Below the pieces are notes generated by a model. The model did not search any database and was not told the origin of the DNA. It was given only the letters and a program-made list of their open reading frames with translations. DNA of 5,867 nt from a bacterium (lineage in GTDB: Bacteria; Thermosulfidibacterota; Thermosulfidibacteria; Thermosulfidibacterales; Thermosulfidibacteraceae): assembly GCA_027022065.1 (NCBI GenBank), contig JALVZS010000015.1, positions 1-5,867 of the forward strand, given 5' to 3'. Below, piece by piece: positions 5,088 through 5,867 of this stretch (position 1 is the first letter of the stretch; every line of letters starts with the position of its first letter). Both the position numbers and the translations under genes were made by a program.

Positions 5088-5828
5088 TTGAGGCTTAAAG
5101 ATAAAGTGGCCATCATAACAGGGGCAGCAAGGGGTATAGGCAGAGCCACAGCTTTACTGTTTGCCTCTGAGGGAGCCAAGGTGGCCCTAGCTGACATAGA
5201 CATTGATGGGGCAAAAAAGGTGGAGGAAGAGATAAAGGCTTCGGGTGGTGAGGCACTAGCGCTTTATGTGGATGTTAGGGAATTAGGCTCTGCAAAAGAG
5301 ATGGCAAAAAGTGTGGTTGATACCTTTGGGAAGATAGACATTCTTGTTAACAATGCAGGCATCATAAGGGATAAAACCCTGCTGAAGATGGAGGAAGAGG
5401 AGTTTCAGCAGGTTATTGATGTGAATCTCAAGGGCGTGTTCAACTGCACGAAGGCGGTTGTTCCCTATATGGTGGAGAGAGGATGCGGGGTTATACTCAA
5501 TGCGAGCTCCGTTGTGGCCCTTTACGGGAACTTTGGACAGACCAACTATGTGGCTTCCAAGAGTGCCGTGATAGGCATGACAAAGGTGTGGGCGAGGGAA
5601 CTGGGTCCCAAGGGCATAAGGGTGAACGCTGTGGCTCCGGGATTTATAGAGACGGACATGACAAAAAATCTGCCTCAGGAGGTGAAAAGGGCCGTTATAG
5701 AAAAGACGCCTCTTCGGCGCATGGGAACACCTGAGGAGGTGGCGAAGGTTTACCTTTTTCTGGCCTCCGATGATGCTTCCTTCATAAACGGTGCGGTTAT
5801 AAGTGTTGACGGTGGTCTTACCGTCTAG
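5088..5828 (+). CDS. FabG-like short-chain dehydrogenase/reductase
   Basis: A 246-residue classical SDR closest in pattern to 3-oxoacyl-[ACP] reductase FabG, which reduces 3-ketoacyl thioesters in fatty acid synthesis. Seen: cofactor motif TGAARGIG (11-18), NNAG (88-91), Asn113, and catalytic Ser141, Tyr154 and Lys158 (YxxxK with the usual 13-residue Ser-Tyr spacing); the PG motif is at 184-185 and the end is SVDGG. Asp36 at the end of strand beta-2 (VALAD) is the usual mark of NAD(H) preference, whereas FabG of fatty acid synthesis normally uses NADPH. It may therefore be a 3-hydroxyacyl-CoA or other alcohol dehydrogenase. The start is TTG at 5088, with AAGGGG (5074-5079) eight bases upstream; the next in-frame ATG is at residue 71, inside the fold. 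It is four bases after thiC, so probably the last gene of the operon. I give no symbol because fabG function is unproven. Confidence 0.9.
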   Translation: MRLKDKVAIITGAARGIGRATALLFASEGAKVALADIDIDGAKKVEEEIKASGGEALALYVDVRELGSAKEMAKSVVDTFGKIDILVNNAGIIRDKTLLKMEEEEFQQVIDVNLKGVFNCTKAVVPYMVERGCGVILNASSVVALYGNFGQTNYVASKSAVIGMTKVWARELGPKGIRVNAVAPGFIETDMTKNLPQEVKRAVIEKTPLRRMGTPEEVAKVYLFLASDDASFINGAVISVDGGLTV

Positions 5829-5867
5829 CTATCCTTCAAACTCCTGGAAGATGTAGTATTTTTCTTT
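5829..5867 (-). CDS. 3' end of a convergent gene, product not identifiable
   Basis: Read on the minus strand from the window edge, one frame is open for 12 codons (KEKYYIFQEFEG) and ends in TAG at 5831-5829, directly against the stop of the dehydrogenase gene. The aromatic and acidic composition looks like a protein C-terminus, and the zero-base convergent junction parallels the 2-base one at 1435/1438. Twelve codons cannot prove a gene or name a family; chance openness of a frame this short is quite possible. Confidence 0.4.
   Translation of the reverse strand, partial: KEKYYIFQEFEG

Noticed and set aside
5834-5867. Possible intrinsic terminator after the SDR gene (CTTC/GAAG pairing followed by T-rich sequence)
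   Set aside because: The stem is only four base pairs with a nine-base loop and the T-tract is broken and offset; it fits better as the 3' end of a convergent gene.
1-5867. Mobile elements, CRISPR arrays, tRNA or rRNA genes
   Set aside because: No direct repeat array, transposase, integrase, tRNA cloverleaf or rRNA sequence was recognised; the window is densely filled by ordinary housekeeping genes.

Overview
The window looks like compact chromosomal DNA from a thermophilic, probably anaerobic bacterium. Base composition is roughly balanced. Arginine is mostly AGG/AGA and isoleucine is often ATA, which is typical of thermophiles. Genes abut or overlap by a few bases. An ADP-forming type acyl-CoA synthetase subunit and a sulfide-dependent (His-type) Thi4 both suit an anaerobic, sulfidic lifestyle. 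Candidate groups are Desulfurobacteriaceae and other Aquificota, Thermodesulfobacteriota or relatives; this placement is inference and I cannot name a genus.

Layout. Positions 1-27 hold the first codons of a divergent minus-strand gene. Positions 28-103 are a divergent regulatory interval with a small palindrome and an RNA fold that could mask the ribosome binding site of the next gene. An acyl-CoA synthetase (NDP-forming) alpha-type subunit fills 104-1435. It converges, with a 2-base gap, on a small DUF2905 membrane protein on the minus strand (1438-1662). A 47-base divergent gap follows. Then comes a tight plus-strand run: yggS (PLP homeostasis), thi4 (thiazole synthase), thiE-family (thiamine phosphate synthase), thiC (HMP-P synthase) and a fabG-like short-chain dehydrogenase. 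Spacings are +11, -4, +1 and +4 bases, so these five are very likely one operon ending at 5828. The last 39 bases look like the 3' end of another minus-strand gene that meets fabG with no gap.

How the genes fit together. Thi4 would make the adenylated thiazole from NAD, glycine and sulfide, ThiC the pyrimidine phosphate from AIR using SAM and an Fe-S cluster, and ThiE would join the two halves. HMP-P kinase (ThiD), thiamine-phosphate kinase (ThiL) and an enzyme splitting AMP from the Thi4 product are not in the window and must be elsewhere. The ThiS/ThiF/ThiG/ThiH thiazole route is not present here. No TPP riboswitch is seen. YggS adds a second cofactor-related function at the head of the operon, and the terminal dehydrogenase has no obvious role in thiamine synthesis.

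I do not see a wholly new system. The most interesting points are the His-type Thi4, a ThiE homologue that has lost several usual active-site residues, and the possible SD-masking fold before the first complete gene.
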